Shown: positions 8,847 through 20,775, numbered from the stretch's first letter. The stretch: DNA of 64,000 bases from Clostridium chromiireducens (GCF_002029255.1 NZ_MZGT01000028.1:1-64000); one strand, 5' to 3'. Notes: generated by a model from the sequence alone, not told the origin. Program-made: numbers and translations.

Positions 8847-11800
8847 TTATGCTGCTTTTTTCTGAGTAGAACCATTTGTTGTAATATTCCAGTTATTTGA
8901 GTATTGTGGAGATATTTGTCCATGTTCTTTAATATAATTTGTCATCAAGCTTCTCACTTGACCGTCATCTCCAAGAACTTTACCCGAATCATAATTTACA
9001 ATACTTGCATCAGTATTACTCAATCCAGCTGCTTTCATAAAACCGCCGCCACCATTATATCTATAATTGTTTATGGCAACAGTAAATTCATCACTATCTT
9101 TTACTGCCACATCATTTACTTTTAAATTTTTTATTCTATTTCCAGAAATTACTCTTCCAGTTGTTTTATCCACTATACATGAAGGCTCTGTTAAATCTAT
9201 ATCATAGGTTGCTCCATATAGTTGATCTAAATTATAATCTGGAATGTTTAATGCCGAGTCCTTAGCAACTACTTGATTACTGCTATTAGTTTGAGCATAA
9301 TATCTAACAGAACACTCCATCCAATCTTTAAGCTGCTTACCATTCATCTTTATACCATATAAGAAATTCTCAAATGTATAAACCGCCATCATATCTTTTA
9401 TTGTAATATCGCCTTTTGGTATGAATGCTGATGAACTTAAAGGTGCAGCAATTGAAATCTTAGTTCCAGCAGATTCTTTTTGAACCTTATTAATTAGCTC
9501 CATAATTGCTGTAGGCTGATTTGTTTGTCCTTGCCCAGTGAACTCTCCACTTGAAGTTCCTATTTTTGTATCTACATACTTCAAAGTTGCATCTTGATAT
9601 GGTTTAATTAGAGTTACTATCTCAGAATCCTCTCCTATATTCTTATCAATAACAACATTCTTAGTTGAAATCCCTGAAAGTTTTCCATTTGAATCAATAT
9701 TCATTTCAAATTGAGCAATCCCTGTTGCTCCTTTTGTTGATTCCACTATTGGCACGACTTTTCCTTCTGGATTTTTCTTAGTTAAGTCATTGACTTTTAG
9801 ATGAGTATGACCTGCAACAATTGCATCAATTCCGCTTACTTGCGTTGCAATTTCGTTAATCTGATTTTCTGACAAAACATCTGCTTCTGTTTCTTCCCCA
9901 CTATGAGCTGAAACTACAACAATATCTGCCCCTTTAGCCTTAACCTCTTTAACCCATTTTTTTGCTTCATCTACAAGATCATTAAACTCAAGCCCTTCAT
10001 AGTGCGATTTGTCTTCCCAACTTGGTACACATTTATTTTCTAAACCTATTACTGCAAGCTTAACTTCTTTACCATTTACATTGAAGCTTTTTATAATATA
10101 AGGTTGAACAAAATTTGAATTATCTCCTTTATATACATTAGCAGCAAGAACTGATATTCCTTCACTTTGGTAATCCTTAATAACTCTATTTAATACCTCT
10201 AAACCATAATTGAATTCATGGTTACCTAAAGTCCATGAATCATATTTCATAGCCCCCATTACTTTCGCCATAGGATACTCTAAATTTTTATCCATTACAT
10301 CATAATAATACGATAAAGGCGTTCCTTGGATAGTATCTCCATTGTCAATTAATATAACATTTTTATTATTTTGTCTAACATTTTTAACATATGTTGAGAC
10401 TCTTGCTAGCCCTTGACCTTTCTCCGTTGCCTTTCCCATTGCGTAATCATAATCTAATACTGTTCCATGTACATCAGTTGTTGCTAATAATATTATTGAA
10501 CTCGATAAGTTTATCATTCTTTCTATTTCCTTGTTAGGAATTGTATTTTTGCCATTCTTATCTTTATTATCTTTGCACCAATCAATAAATGCATCTCTTA
10601 CTAAAATATGAGTATCATTAGCTACATTTAATCCACCATATTTTTTAAATGCTGTAAATGAATCTCCACCCTGAGCAACAAAGTCCGGCAATGCTACAGA
10701 TAAGTTTTCAGAATCCTTAATTGCGCTTCCATCTTCTCTTGTTATATCCTTAATTCTTTCTCCAGATGGAAGATTTGAGTTATAGGTAAACTTAATTCCT
10801 GATACTTGCATTCCCTTGCTATTATCTGCAACTCCTTGTTCTAAAGCTTCTTTTAATTGAGCTTTTGTCATACTTAGTTTGTAAATGGTGTTATCAAAAG
10901 GCATAAATTGCCACATAGTACCTACTGTCATATCACCTTGTGGTATATCTATTCTTAGCCCTCCATTATTTTGAATTCCTACATCTGCGTTAACTGCATT
11001 TCTTGTGACATCTGTAGCCCAATTTCCCAAGACCGATGAACCATATGGAGAAATATTTATTTTTCTTGTAAGTTCTTTTTCATTATTGTACCCGATAACC
11101 TCATTAGTAGTTGATTTTATTTCATTATTAGCATTATCCACCATCTCATTAATATATCTATCCGTTTCTGGATTTTCGGCTTTATATCCCTTATCATTAT
11201 CCAATGCTATATAAGAAGATTCTATTGTTGGCGTATCAAACTTCACTTTTTTATCACCAGTTATCTTAAACTTAGCATCTATAAATCCTTTACCTGCAGA
11301 ATTTCCAATAAAAACTGGAATATTTGTGACTTTAGCAATTGCTGAAGTTTTAGTATGGCTGTGGCCACCAAATACCGCATCTATATTTTTAAGTTTGTCT
11401 GCTATATTAAATATAGCTCCAGTTGCATTATCTCCGTTATCTCCTTCATGTATTAATGCTAATATTATGTCTGCAGAATTATTCTGCTTCAATTCTCCTG
11501 CTATGGAATTAACTTCATTTGCTAAATCTTTAAATTCATAATCTTTCACATACTTAGGTGATACAATTGTTGATGTTTCTGGAGTTATTCCTCCTATTAC
11601 TGCAATCTTTATTCCATCCTTAGTAACGATTTTATAAGGATCAAATATCCTTTTTCCTGTTGACTTACCATAAAGATTGCTACAAATTATTGAGTATGAT
11701 GCTCCCTTCATAGTTTCATTTAAAAGTGTATCTAGTCCCCAATCAAATTCATGATTTCCAAGAGTTGTCACTTCCAGACCTATTTTTGACATAACTTCTT

Positions 11801-12107
11801 GAACTGGAACCCCTTTCATAATATTTGAAATTGCAGATCCCTGATATAAATCTCCACCGCCTAAAATTAGAGTTCTATCTGGATTAGAAGTTTTTATTTT
11901 ATTTATTCTATCTGCTAAGACTCCTGCAACAGGCTTTCCTGATGCGTCATTTAATGCTCCATGAAAATCAGTTATTTCAACAACATCAAAAGTTTTATCA
12001 TTTTCTGTTGCATAACCTTTTACGGAGACCCCAGTGAATAAAGTGATTGCGAAAAATAAACTTGTCAAAATTGATACAATCTTTTTAATTTTAAATATTT
12101 TTTTCAA
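8847..12107 (-). CDS. secreted double-module 5'-nucleotidase / 2',3'-cyclic phosphodiesterase
   Basis: 1086 residues with a signal peptide (about 1-33) and two complete metallophosphoesterase plus 5'-nucleotidase C-terminal modules in tandem. Module 1 (about 40-535) has DFHG, GGDLYQGS, GNHEFDWG and GGHSHT and resembles UshA-like 5'-nucleotidases. Module 2 (about 545-1075) has TDVHG, NGDTIQGTP, GNHEFNYG and AGHTHL and resembles CpdB-like enzymes. The arrangement recalls B. subtilis YfkN. It probably hydrolyses extracellular nucleotides to salvage nucleosides and phosphate. There is no LPXTG motif or wall-binding repeat at the C terminus, so it is likely released or loosely bound. Monocistronic. 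Confidence 0.9.
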   Translation of the reverse strand: MKKIFKIKKIVSILTSLFFAITLFTGVSVKGYATENDKTFDVVEITDFHGALNDASGKPVAGVLADRINKIKTSNPDRTLILGGGDLYQGSAISNIMKGVPVQEVMSKIGLEVTTLGNHEFDWGLDTLLNETMKGASYSIICSNLYGKSTGKRIFDPYKIVTKDGIKIAVIGGITPETSTIVSPKYVKDYEFKDLANEVNSIAGELKQNNSADIILALIHEGDNGDNATGAIFNIADKLKNIDAVFGGHSHTKTSAIAKVTNIPVFIGNSAGKGFIDAKFKITGDKKVKFDTPTIESSYIALDNDKGYKAENPETDRYINEMVDNANNEIKSTTNEVIGYNNEKELTRKINISPYGSSVLGNWATDVTRNAVNADVGIQNNGGLRIDIPQGDMTVGTMWQFMPFDNTIYKLSMTKAQLKEALEQGVADNSKGMQVSGIKFTYNSNLPSGERIKDITREDGSAIKDSENLSVALPDFVAQGGDSFTAFKKYGGLNVANDTHILVRDAFIDWCKDNKDKNGKNTIPNKEIERMINLSSSIILLATTDVHGTVLDYDYAMGKATEKGQGLARVSTYVKNVRQNNKNVILIDNGDTIQGTPLSYYYDVMDKNLEYPMAKVMGAMKYDSWTLGNHEFNYGLEVLNRVIKDYQSEGISVLAANVYKGDNSNFVQPYIIKSFNVNGKEVKLAVIGLENKCVPSWEDKSHYEGLEFNDLVDEAKKWVKEVKAKGADIVVVSAHSGEETEADVLSENQINEIATQVSGIDAIVAGHTHLKVNDLTKKNPEGKVVPIVESTKGATGIAQFEMNIDSNGKLSGISTKNVVIDKNIGEDSEIVTLIKPYQDATLKYVDTKIGTSSGEFTGQGQTNQPTAIMELINKVQKESAGTKISIAAPLSSSAFIPKGDITIKDMMAVYTFENFLYGIKMNGKQLKDWMECSVRYYAQTNSSNQVVAKDSALNIPDYNLDQLYGATYDIDLTEPSCIVDKTTGRVISGNRIKNLKVNDVAVKDSDEFTVAINNYRYNGGGGFMKAAGLSNTDASIVNYDSGKVLGDDGQVRSLMTNYIKEHGQISPQYSNNWNITTNGSTQKKAA

Positions 12108-12266
12108 AACAATTACCCTCCCCTAATTACAACTCATTTTACATATATTACCTGAAGTCAAATTATATACCATTGAATTTTGTAATACTATATGTTTATT
12201 ATTTATCAAATTTGAATTTTCATTAAAAATAAATTATATAATATTATTAAATTTAGACTAATTAAA

Positions 12267-12305
12267 AAGCTACCAAAAATATTTCATCTATATTTTTGGT
12301 AGCTT
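12267..12305 (-). terminator. smpB terminator
   Basis: AAGCTACCAAAAATAT pairs perfectly with ATATTTTTGGTAGCTT; on the minus strand it is followed by TTTTAATT. It starts seven bases after the smpB stop codon. Confidence 0.9.
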
Positions 12306-12311
12306 AATTTA

Positions 12312-12782
12312 TTAATATTTACTTCTTTCTTTTATCGCCCTATCCATATCTCTCTTATGAGCTTTTTCTAGCATAGAGTCTCTTTTATCATAATTCTTCT
12401 TACCTCTGCATACCCCAAGTGCAACCTTAACTTTACCCTCTTTTAAATATAATGATAATGGTACTAACGTATATCCGTCTTGAGATACTAAACCATCAAG
12501 TCTTCTTATTTGATCTCTGTGAAGGAGTAACTTTCTTTCTCTTAATGGATCTACGTTAAATATATTTCCTTGTTCATAAGGAGAAATATGCATATTTTTT
12601 ATAAATATTTCACCATTATATATATCGGCATAGCAATCCTTAAGATTGACTCTCCCATTTCTTATTGACTTTACTTCAGTTCCAACTAGAACTAATCCAG
12701 CCTCCATTGCTTCTTCTACAAAATAATCATGTCTTGCTTTTCTATTTTCCGCTAATGAATTTTCATTTCTTTTTCTTGCCAT
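12312..12782 (-). CDS. smpB: SsrA-binding protein SmpB
   Basis: 156 residues covering the whole family: the beta-barrel with [21 protein letters not shown], then YEQGN, RRLDG and a basic C-terminal tail ending [17 protein letters not shown]. It binds tmRNA and brings it to stalled ribosomes for trans-translation. ATG at 12782 is chosen because AGGTGA is correctly spaced; the GTG at 12791 is inside that site. It follows rnr, a conserved pairing. No tmRNA gene was recognised in the window. Confidence 0.96.
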   Translation of the reverse strand: MARKRNENSLAENRKARHDYFVEEAMEAGLVLVGTEVKSIRNGRVNLKDCYADIYNGEIFIKNMHISPYEQGNIFNVDPLRERKLLLHRDQIRRLDGLVSQDGYTLVPLSLYLKEGKVKVALGVCRGKKNYDKRDSMLEKAHKRDMDRAIKERSKY

Positions 12783-12867
12783 TATAATCACCTGCTATGG
12801 TTATATTTCTATTAAAATTATATTATACCAATCTTTGTAAAGCAACTTATTTTCAATACTTAAATAT

Positions 12868-12908
12868 AGTGATACCTTAATGTAAGTATTATATATTATG
12901 GTATCACT
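12868..12908 (-). terminator. weak hairpin after rnr
   Basis: AGTGATACC and GGTATCACT form a 9-bp stem about 30 bp beyond the rnr stop. No strong T tract follows, so it may be a processing or partial termination site between rnr and smpB. Confidence 0.45.
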
Positions 12909-12938
12909 TGATTAATCATCTGTATAGATAACGTCTAT

Positions 12939-15146
12939 TTATACCTCAAGTAATTCTTTTATCACTTCCTGAGTGTTTTCTTCTGGTACAAAAGATGTTT
13001 CTGATTCCTCTCTTTTAGGTTCTTGTGTAATTTTAAAGAATACTTCTCTATTTGTAATATCCACATGAACACATTCCACCTTAACTTTATCACCAAGTTT
13101 ATATAACTTCTTGGTTCTCTCACCAATTAGGCTGAGATTTGATTCATTAAATATATAATAATCATCATCTAAATCAGTAATATGAACTAAGCCTTCAACT
13201 GTATTTGGAAGTTCAACGAATACTCCAAAAGATGTAACCGAAGATATAATTCCTTCAAACTCTTGGCCAATCCTCTCTTGCATATATTCAGCTTTCTTAA
13301 GATCATCAACTTCTCTTTCGGCATCTTGTGCTTTTCTTTCCATTTCTGATGATTGTTTTGATGCATAACCTACTATATTTTTCAACCTATTTATTCTATT
13401 TGCATCTATTTCCTTGTGTAAATATTCTTTTATGATTCTATGAATCTGCAAATCCGGATATCTTCTTATTGGCGAAGTAAAGTGACAATAATACTGTGCT
13501 GCAAGCCCAAAGTGACCACTGCATTCCGGAGCATACCTTGCCTGCATCATTGAACGTAACAATAAAGTACTTACAACCGTTTCCTCATTTTTCCCTTTAA
13601 CTTTATCCAATATCTCTTGAAAACTTTTCGGCTGTATTTCTTCTGTCCATTGAACAGTATAACCTAAATTATAAATAAACTCCTTAAACTTAGCTAACTT
13701 TTCTTCATCTGGACTCTCATGTATTCTATATACAAATGGTAAGTGAGTTCCAAACATATGCTCCGCTACTGTTTCATTAGCCGCTAACATGAATTCCTCT
13801 ATCATTCTATTAGCTATTTCACGTTCATAAGGTTTGATTTCTATTGGTTTCCCAAGTTCGTTTAAAGTTATCTTAGCTTCAGCTATTTCGAAATCAATTG
13901 CTCCTCTTCTTGTTCTCTTCTTTCTCAAGATATTACAAAGTTCTTCCATCATTTTAAAATCTTCATAAAGATAATCATATCTCTTAATCAACTCTTCATC
14001 ATGATCTCTTAAAATCTTTGTAACATCTGTATAAGTCATTCTTTCATCAGTCTTTATTACAGATTCTACTATTTCATGATTTACAACATTTCCTTTTCGA
14101 TCTATTTCCATGAAGCATGTTAGGGTTAATCTATCTACTCTTGGATTTAAAGAGCATATTCCATTAGATAATTTTCTAGGTAACATTGGTACAACTCTAT
14201 CTATTAGATATACTGAAGTGGCTCTTTTTAATGCTTCTTTATCCAAAGGATTATTTTCTCTTACATAATGAGTTACATCAGCAATGTGAACTCCTAATTT
14301 ATAATTCCCATTACCCAATTTTTCAATAGAAACAGCGTCATCTAAATCCTTTGCATCCTCTCCATCGATTGTAACCATTCTTAAATCTCTTAAATCTCGT
14401 CTTCCTTTGTATTCTTGCTCATCAATTTCTTCTGATACACCTTCAGCAAACTTCAATACTTTTTCACTAAATTCTTCTGGAAGTCCAAGTTTTTTGATGA
14501 TCATTAAGATGTCAATTCCTCTATCACCTTTTCTACCTAAAACTTCTGTAACAACACCTTCTGCCTTTCTATTTCCTTCTGGCCATTTGGTTATCTTAAC
14601 AGTAACTACATCGCCATCTTTAGCTCCATTTCTATCTTTTTTGGAAATAAATATATCTTTAGATATTCTAGGATCCTCAGAAACAACAAAACCAAAGTTC
14701 TGTGAGTCTTCATACACCCCAACTATTTTAGTAGTATTCCTCTCAATAATTTCAACTACTTCTCCTTCCCTTTTTTTAGTGTTTGTATCTTCTCTTGTAA
14801 CTTTAACAGCTATTTTGTCACCATTCATTGCTCCATTTAAGCTGTTGCTTGGAAGGAATACATCTTTTTGTCCTTCTTCTTCTGGAATAAGAAAACCAAA
14901 CCCTTTTACATGCGCTTGAAGTGTTCCTACAATTAAGCCTTCTTCTTCATTTCCTTCTTGATCTATCATATATTTATTTTTTTTATTCCTTGTTATATAT
15001 CCTTCATTCTCCATCATTTTTAATGTCTTTTTAAATGCATTATATTCATTTCTCTTTATATCAAATACAGCAACTAATTCATCAATATCCATTGGTTTAT
15101 ATGCAGGTTCTTTCATAAAACTTGATAACATTTGTTTAATTCCCAT
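12939..15146 (-). CDS. rnr: ribonuclease R
   Basis: 735 residues: N-terminal winged-helix segment (about 5-60), two cold-shock-like OB domains (about 65-210), the RNB catalytic domain (about 230-570) with the metal-ligand cluster DGEDAKDLDDAV, and a C-terminal S1 domain (about 620-700). It is a processive 3'-5' exoribonuclease that degrades structured RNA and partners with tmRNA/SmpB, consistent with smpB downstream. ATG at 15146 is used because GGAGG precedes it; an in-frame extension upstream lacks a binding site. It lies about 310 bp after secG, which has its own terminator, so rnr probably has its own promoter. Confidence 0.96.
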   Translation of the reverse strand: MGIKQMLSSFMKEPAYKPMDIDELVAVFDIKRNEYNAFKKTLKMMENEGYITRNKKNKYMIDQEGNEEEGLIVGTLQAHVKGFGFLIPEEEGQKDVFLPSNSLNGAMNGDKIAVKVTREDTNTKKREGEVVEIIERNTTKIVGVYEDSQNFGFVVSEDPRISKDIFISKKDRNGAKDGDVVTVKITKWPEGNRKAEGVVTEVLGRKGDRGIDILMIIKKLGLPEEFSEKVLKFAEGVSEEIDEQEYKGRRDLRDLRMVTIDGEDAKDLDDAVSIEKLGNGNYKLGVHIADVTHYVRENNPLDKEALKRATSVYLIDRVVPMLPRKLSNGICSLNPRVDRLTLTCFMEIDRKGNVVNHEIVESVIKTDERMTYTDVTKILRDHDEELIKRYDYLYEDFKMMEELCNILRKKRTRRGAIDFEIAEAKITLNELGKPIEIKPYEREIANRMIEEFMLAANETVAEHMFGTHLPFVYRIHESPDEEKLAKFKEFIYNLGYTVQWTEEIQPKSFQEILDKVKGKNEETVVSTLLLRSMMQARYAPECSGHFGLAAQYYCHFTSPIRRYPDLQIHRIIKEYLHKEIDANRINRLKNIVGYASKQSSEMERKAQDAEREVDDLKKAEYMQERIGQEFEGIISSVTSFGVFVELPNTVEGLVHITDLDDDYYIFNESNLSLIGERTKKLYKLGDKVKVECVHVDITNREVFFKITQEPKREESETSFVPEENTQEVIKELLEV

Positions 15147-15418
15147 ATAATACTTACCTCCATTATACAATTTACTATATATTATTACTTTATATCTATA
15201 TACTACCACATTAATGTTATAGGATATAGGTTTTATCTTAATTTATACAATTAGTATTGACATATATATACTAATTTATTTATTTACTTATTTTAAATCA
15301 TCCATAAGAAAAATAAATGTATCGATAATATATTTTAAATCACAAAAAAATAAGAAGTTTATTAAAAACTCCTTTCTGTTTTCTTATTAAATTCTATCTT
15401 TAGTCAGATGATTAAATA

Positions 15419-15447
15419 TAAAAAGGCTACTCTAAATAAAGTAGCTC
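15419..15447 (-). terminator. secG terminator
   Basis: Minus strand GCTACT-ttatttag-AGTAGC followed by CTTTTTATATTT, beginning within ten bases of the secG stop codon. Confidence 0.85.
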
Positions 15448-15454
15448 AAATTAA

Positions 15455-15688
15455 TTATTTTATTAAATTTAGTATAACTGTATTTATTGCAAAAAGTGCC
15501 ATAAACATAAATGTTAATCTAACAAGAATTACTTCTTTAGTTCTTGATTTATTTTTTGAAAAGAATGTATCCTTTGTGCTTCCTTGTATTAAACCACTTA
15601 ATGCATCGGCTTTACTAGGCTGCATGTATATTGTTAAAATAACTGCTAATCCTAATATTACTTCAAAGACTAATAATATATTTTGCAT
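15455..15688 (-). CDS. secG: preprotein translocase subunit SecG
   Basis: 77 residues with two transmembrane helices (about 3-21 and 53-74) joined by a polar loop containing GLIQGSTKDTFFSKNKSRTKE, typical of SecG. It associates with SecYE and assists protein export. ATG at 15688 has GGAGGTG upstream; the GTG at 15697 lies within that site. It sits between eno and rnr as in other clostridia. Confidence 0.93.
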   Translation of the reverse strand: MQNILLVFEVILGLAVILTIYMQPSKADALSGLIQGSTKDTFFSKNKSRTKEVILVRLTFMFMALFAINTVILNLIK

Positions 15689-15810
15689 AGGTAACACCTC
15701 CTATAATAATCAACAATGTCTAATCTAAATAATACCACACTTATTTACTTATTACAATCTTATGTATCAAAAATTGTAAATAAGCTTAAGAATATTACAT
15801 AAATTTATAA

Positions 15811-15846
15811 AAAAAGTTATAGGGAATTCCCCCTATAACTTTTTTT
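15811..15846 (-). terminator. eno terminator
   Basis: AAGTTATAGGG-aattcc-CCCTATAACTT with A and T tracts on both sides, about 50 bp after the enolase stop codon. Confidence 0.9.
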
Positions 15847-15893
15847 ATGATTAAATTCAATTATAAGTTTTTATAATGCGTAATCACTTTTAC

Positions 15894-17216
<1,323 letters not shown>

Positions 17217-17428
17217 TCATTTGAGAATTATTATCAATTTAATTATAATACATAAATTGCTAATTTAAAAGTACTTTTTTTAACTTACCACAATATTATT
17301 AGTAAATTCCCTAAGTAATATTCATATTTTCTTCTTTTCAATATTATTTATTCTATTCTTTATGCAAAATAAATATTCTCAATAACTATCATGCTAAAGT
17401 AAAGATCAAACTTGTTTAAGCACATTTC

Positions 17429-17457
17429 TTGATTTTCTTTATAATAAGTGCGATAAT
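17429..17457 (+). promoter_or_regulatory. probable promoter of the wall-binding repeat protein
   Basis: TTGATT (17429-17434), 17-bp spacer and GATAAT (17452-17457), about 40 bp before the TTG start. In the rest of the divergent eno/wall-protein gap (17190-17428) nothing further was recognised. Confidence 0.55.
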
Positions 17458-17499
17458 ATATTTTGTTAATAAATGGAATTAAACTCAGGGGGTTTTAAA

Positions 17500-18021
17500 T
17501 TGATCAGAAAAATTATATTTGCGGTCCTAATATCAGGAGTGACAGCTCAAACTTTCATACCTACTATATCAGTCTACGCAGATAATCGAGATTATTATGT
17601 CAGCGATAATTCAAAATTTCTAGGCCAAACAATCCCGCCAACAGGCAAAGAACATGGTTGGTATAAGTTCCCTGATGAAGAATGGGGGTATTATATAGAT
17701 TACGGAAAACTCTTAAAAGATGTTTGGGTAAATGAATCTGATGGCGACTATGGTATCGGTGACAATGGTAAAATGGTAAAGGGATGGTTTAAAAACGCTA
17801 TAGACAATAACTGGTATTATTTTAGTCCAGATGGTAAAGTAAATAAGGGATGGCTTCAAATGGATGGTGTATGGTATTACATGGACAGTAAGGGAGCTAT
17901 GCTAACCGGTTGGCAGTTAATTAAGCAAAGGTGGTATTATTTTGATACAGTCACAGGGGTGATGGCTTCAAACCTCAAAGTCGATAGTTATTACCTATCA
18001 GGTGATGGTTCTTTACAATAA
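17500..18021 (+). CDS. secreted protein with cell-wall-binding (choline-binding type) repeats
   Basis: About 173 residues: an N-terminal signal peptide (about 1-28, cleavage near SVYA) and then roughly 20-residue aromatic/glycine repeats of the form GW-(x)n-WYYF-(D/S)-xxG, at least three to four copies. This is the CW_binding/choline-binding repeat used for surface attachment or glucan binding. No enzymatic domain is present. The start is TTG at 17500, seven bases after AGGGGG; the ATG at 17473 has no binding site. It sits on the opposite strand inside the glycolytic block, with its own promoter and terminator. Confidence 0.8.
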   Translation: MIRKIIFAVLISGVTAQTFIPTISVYADNRDYYVSDNSKFLGQTIPPTGKEHGWYKFPDEEWGYYIDYGKLLKDVWVNESDGDYGIGDNGKMVKGWFKNAIDNNWYYFSPDGKVNKGWLQMDGVWYYMDSKGAMLTGWQLIKQRWYYFDTVTGVMASNLKVDSYYLSGDGSLQ

Positions 18022-18028
18022 TAAATAT

Positions 18029-18068
18029 CCCTTTTTATTTATACCATATAGTATATAAATAAAAAGGG
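18029..18068. terminator. bidirectional terminator
   Basis: CCCTTTTTATTTATA pairs with TATAAATAAAAAGGG directly after the stop codon of the wall-binding protein. It is symmetric, so it may also end transcription from the kinase-like gene on the other strand. Confidence 0.8.
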
Positions 18069-18126
18069 TCATCATCAAGAATCGTATATTTAAGCATATT
18101 ATTCGTAACACTTGAAAATTCACTTA

Positions 18127-18726
18127 CTATTCTAGCAAAGACAACTGTTGCATGTCACAATATCTTTTAAACTTCAATTCCCATTCTATTGCTTTTTTAG
18201 GATTTATTTTTTTTACTCCATAAAAGAATTCTTCCAATACGCCTATTTTATTTAAGCCTTTCATTAAATGCCTAGGATAATCAACTTTTCGTGTATAAGC
18301 CTTCTTAGGATCTATTACCATTAGTTTTTCGCCGCCTGAAACATAAATATCCTTGCACCTGATATCTAATTTTTTAAATTTAAGCCTTTTTAATTCTAAA
18401 AGTAGTTCATATATATTTTTAGTCAATCTGTCACTTAAACCACTTTGCCTTATATACTTATCTAATCTTTTCCCCTCTACTAAGTCTCTTACCACATAAA
18501 ATTTTCCCCGATTATATAAACGTGGAAAATACTTCGATCCATTAGTTCTCGCAAGAATGCTACCCTCATCGGTACAAACTTTTCTCTTTAGAAATATTTT
18601 TATAGCCTTTTTATTTGGCAATTCATAAACTACTCCATTATGTCCTTCGCCTAAATAACTTGCTTCTCTAAATAACTTTTCTGTAACTTCATCAAAATCA
18701 GCGGAATATGCATAGCTTTTTTTCAT
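18127..18726 (-). CDS. small protein-kinase-like protein
   Basis: 199 residues with the outline of a protein kinase: a glycine-rich loop LGEGHNGVVYEL (25-36), a candidate ATP lysine in AIKIF (K43), a hinge region VVRDLVEGKRLDKYI, a catalytic-loop-like LDIRCKDIYV with D121 and D126, and IDPKKA (D139) in place of the DFG metal motif. The C-lobe is very short. It resembles the compact RIO/Kdo/lipopolysaccharide-kinase style families. Activity is uncertain because HRD and DFG are altered. It stands alone between gpmI and the wall-binding protein. Substrate unknown. Confidence 0.6.
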   Translation of the reverse strand: MKKSYAYSADFDEVTEKLFREASYLGEGHNGVVYELPNKKAIKIFLKRKVCTDEGSILARTNGSKYFPRLYNRGKFYVVRDLVEGKRLDKYIRQSGLSDRLTKNIYELLLELKRLKFKKLDIRCKDIYVSGGEKLMVIDPKKAYTRKVDYPRHLMKGLNKIGVLEEFFYGVKKINPKKAIEWELKFKRYCDMQQLSLLE

Positions 18727-18929
18727 ACTACCAACCCTAAATCTTTTTTATAAATATATTAATTTAGGATTCAGTTTATGCAAATTTAATTAAAGTATTC
18801 TCTATATGCCATCAAAAATCCTATTTTTCAAATATTTTATTCGCTTAAATTTGTCTTAACAGAGAATAAACTTGTATACTTCCAACAATATCAAAACATT
18901 TATTTCAGTTAAATATTTAAAATAAAAAA

Positions 18930-18967
18930 AGACTCCCTAAATATAAACTTAAATTATTTAAAGAGTC
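18930..18967 (-). terminator. gpmI terminator
   Basis: Minus strand AGACTCTTTAAATA pairs with TATTTAGGGAGTCT and is followed by TTTTTTTATT, just after the gpmI stop codon. Confidence 0.9.
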
Positions 18968-18977
18968 TCTTAACTAT

Positions 18978-20516
18978 TTATTTATTTATTACTAAATTTT
19001 CTCCAGTCATTTCAGCAGGAACTTCAAGTCCAAGTTGATTTAACATTGTTGGTGCAATATCTGCAAGCTTTCCATCATTTAGCTTTTTACCTTCTGTATG
19101 ATTTGATACCCAAACAAATGGCACTGGGTGTGTTGTATGCGCTGTGAATGGATTTCCTGTTGAGAAATCTATCATAGTTTCAGCATTACCATGGTCTGCT
19201 GTAATAAATGCGCATCCATCCATTTCTAATACTTTATCTACGATTTTTCCTACACATTCATCTACTGTTTCAATTGCTTTAACAGCTGCTTCTACAATAC
19301 CTGTATGCCCAACCATATCTGGATTCGCAAAATTTAAAATTATCATATCATATTGATCACTATCTAATCTATTTAATAACTCTTCAGTTACTTCATAAGC
19401 ACTCATCTCAGGTTTTAAATCATAAGTTGCAACTTTTGGTGAAGGAATTACTTTTCTGTCTTCACCTTCGTTTTCTTTTTCTACACCACCATTAAAGAAG
19501 AATGTAACGTGAGCATATTTTTCAGTCTCTGCAATTCTTAATTGCTTTAACCCTTTGCTGCTTACATATTCTCCAAGTGTATTATTCAAAGTTTGAGGAC
19601 TATATGCAACATTAACCCCTTCTAATGTTTTATCATATTGAGTCATTGTTACGAAAGTAAGGTTTAAAGTTTCTCTCTTAAATCCTGCAAATTCTTTATC
19701 ATTAATAGCTCTAGTTATTTCTCTTGCTCTATCAGGTCTAAAGTTAAAGAATATAACCGAATCTCCATTTTTTATATTTGTGATTGGATTACCATTTTCA
19801 GTTACTACTGTCGGTAATACGAATTCATCAGTTTTATTATCGTGGTACGATTTTTCTATAGCTTCTACTGCACTGTTTGCAGTTTCACCTTTACCTAAAA
19901 CTAATGCATTATATGCAAGTTCTACTCTTTCCCATCTATTATCTCTGTCCATTGCATAGTATCTACCACTTACTGTAGCGATTTTTCCTGTACCTATCTC
20001 TGCTAACATTTCTTCAGTTTTTTCTATAAATTCTTTTCCTGATGAAGGCGGTACATCTCTTCCATCCATAAATGCATGAATATATACATTTTGAACACCT
20101 TCTTTTTTAGCAAATTCCAAAAGTCCTTTCAAATGTTCAATATGTGAATGAACTCCCCCGTCCGATAATAATCCCATTAAGTGTAAAGATGATCCAGACT
20201 TTTTAGCATTATCCATTGCAGTCTTAAGAGCTGCATTTTCGAAAAAGTCTCCATCGCTAATTGCTTTTGTAATTCTTGTTAATTCTTGATATACAATTCT
20301 TCCTGAACCAATATTCAAGTGACCAACCTCTGAGTTACCCATTTGACCTTCTGGTAATCCTACTGCTAAACCACTTGCTTGTAATTGTGAAGTAGGGTAT
20401 TTTTCAAGTAATTTATCTAAATTTGGCTTTTTTGCTAGGCCTACTGCATTTCCTTCTGATTTTGGTGCAATTCCAAAACCGTCTAATATCATTAACATTA
20501 CAGGTTTCTTTGACAT
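18978..20516 (-). CDS. gpmI: 2,3-bisphosphoglycerate-independent phosphoglycerate mutase
   Basis: 512 residues of the alkaline-phosphatase superfamily. Visible are [24 protein letters not shown] with the phosphorylated serine, the [10 protein letters not shown] loop, [10 protein letters not shown] and the C-terminal metal site TADHGNAE. It interconverts 3- and 2-phosphoglycerate using Mn2+, which links it to sporulation pH control in spore formers. ATG at 20516 is used (GGAGGG upstream); the longer in-frame start lacks a site. Last gene of the gap-pgk-tpiA-gpmI series, about 300 bp after tpiA. Confidence 0.97.
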   Translation of the reverse strand: MSKKPVMLMILDGFGIAPKSEGNAVGLAKKPNLDKLLEKYPTSQLQASGLAVGLPEGQMGNSEVGHLNIGSGRIVYQELTRITKAISDGDFFENAALKTAMDNAKKSGSSLHLMGLLSDGGVHSHIEHLKGLLEFAKKEGVQNVYIHAFMDGRDVPPSSGKEFIEKTEEMLAEIGTGKIATVSGRYYAMDRDNRWERVELAYNALVLGKGETANSAVEAIEKSYHDNKTDEFVLPTVVTENGNPITNIKNGDSVIFFNFRPDRAREITRAINDKEFAGFKRETLNLTFVTMTQYDKTLEGVNVAYSPQTLNNTLGEYVSSKGLKQLRIAETEKYAHVTFFFNGGVEKENEGEDRKVIPSPKVATYDLKPEMSAYEVTEELLNRLDSDQYDMIILNFANPDMVGHTGIVEAAVKAIETVDECVGKIVDKVLEMDGCAFITADHGNAETMIDFSTGNPFTAHTTHPVPFVWVSNHTEGKKLNDGKLADIAPTMLNQLGLEVPAEMTGENLVINK

Positions 20517-20775
20517 CTTCCTATCCCTCCAAATACTTTTGTTAAAAATCATAATATATATTAATAATTCTATATCTCTATACTAATATATTAAAATAGA
20601 CTATTCTCTCTAGATTTTACTAGCATTAATATATATTAAATATTATTATTTTTTTTATTTATCATACTATTAATCATATAAATTATATTATCTTTTTACA
20701 CTTATTGCAACTTATAAACTCTAAAAGCCAAATTATTACTTTTTACTCTAAACTACGATATTACTAATTACAAAA

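Noticed and set aside
14407..14919. 170-codon plus-strand open frame
   Set aside because: It is antisense to rnr; the rnr frame has full family conservation and a ribosome binding site, so this is a shadow.
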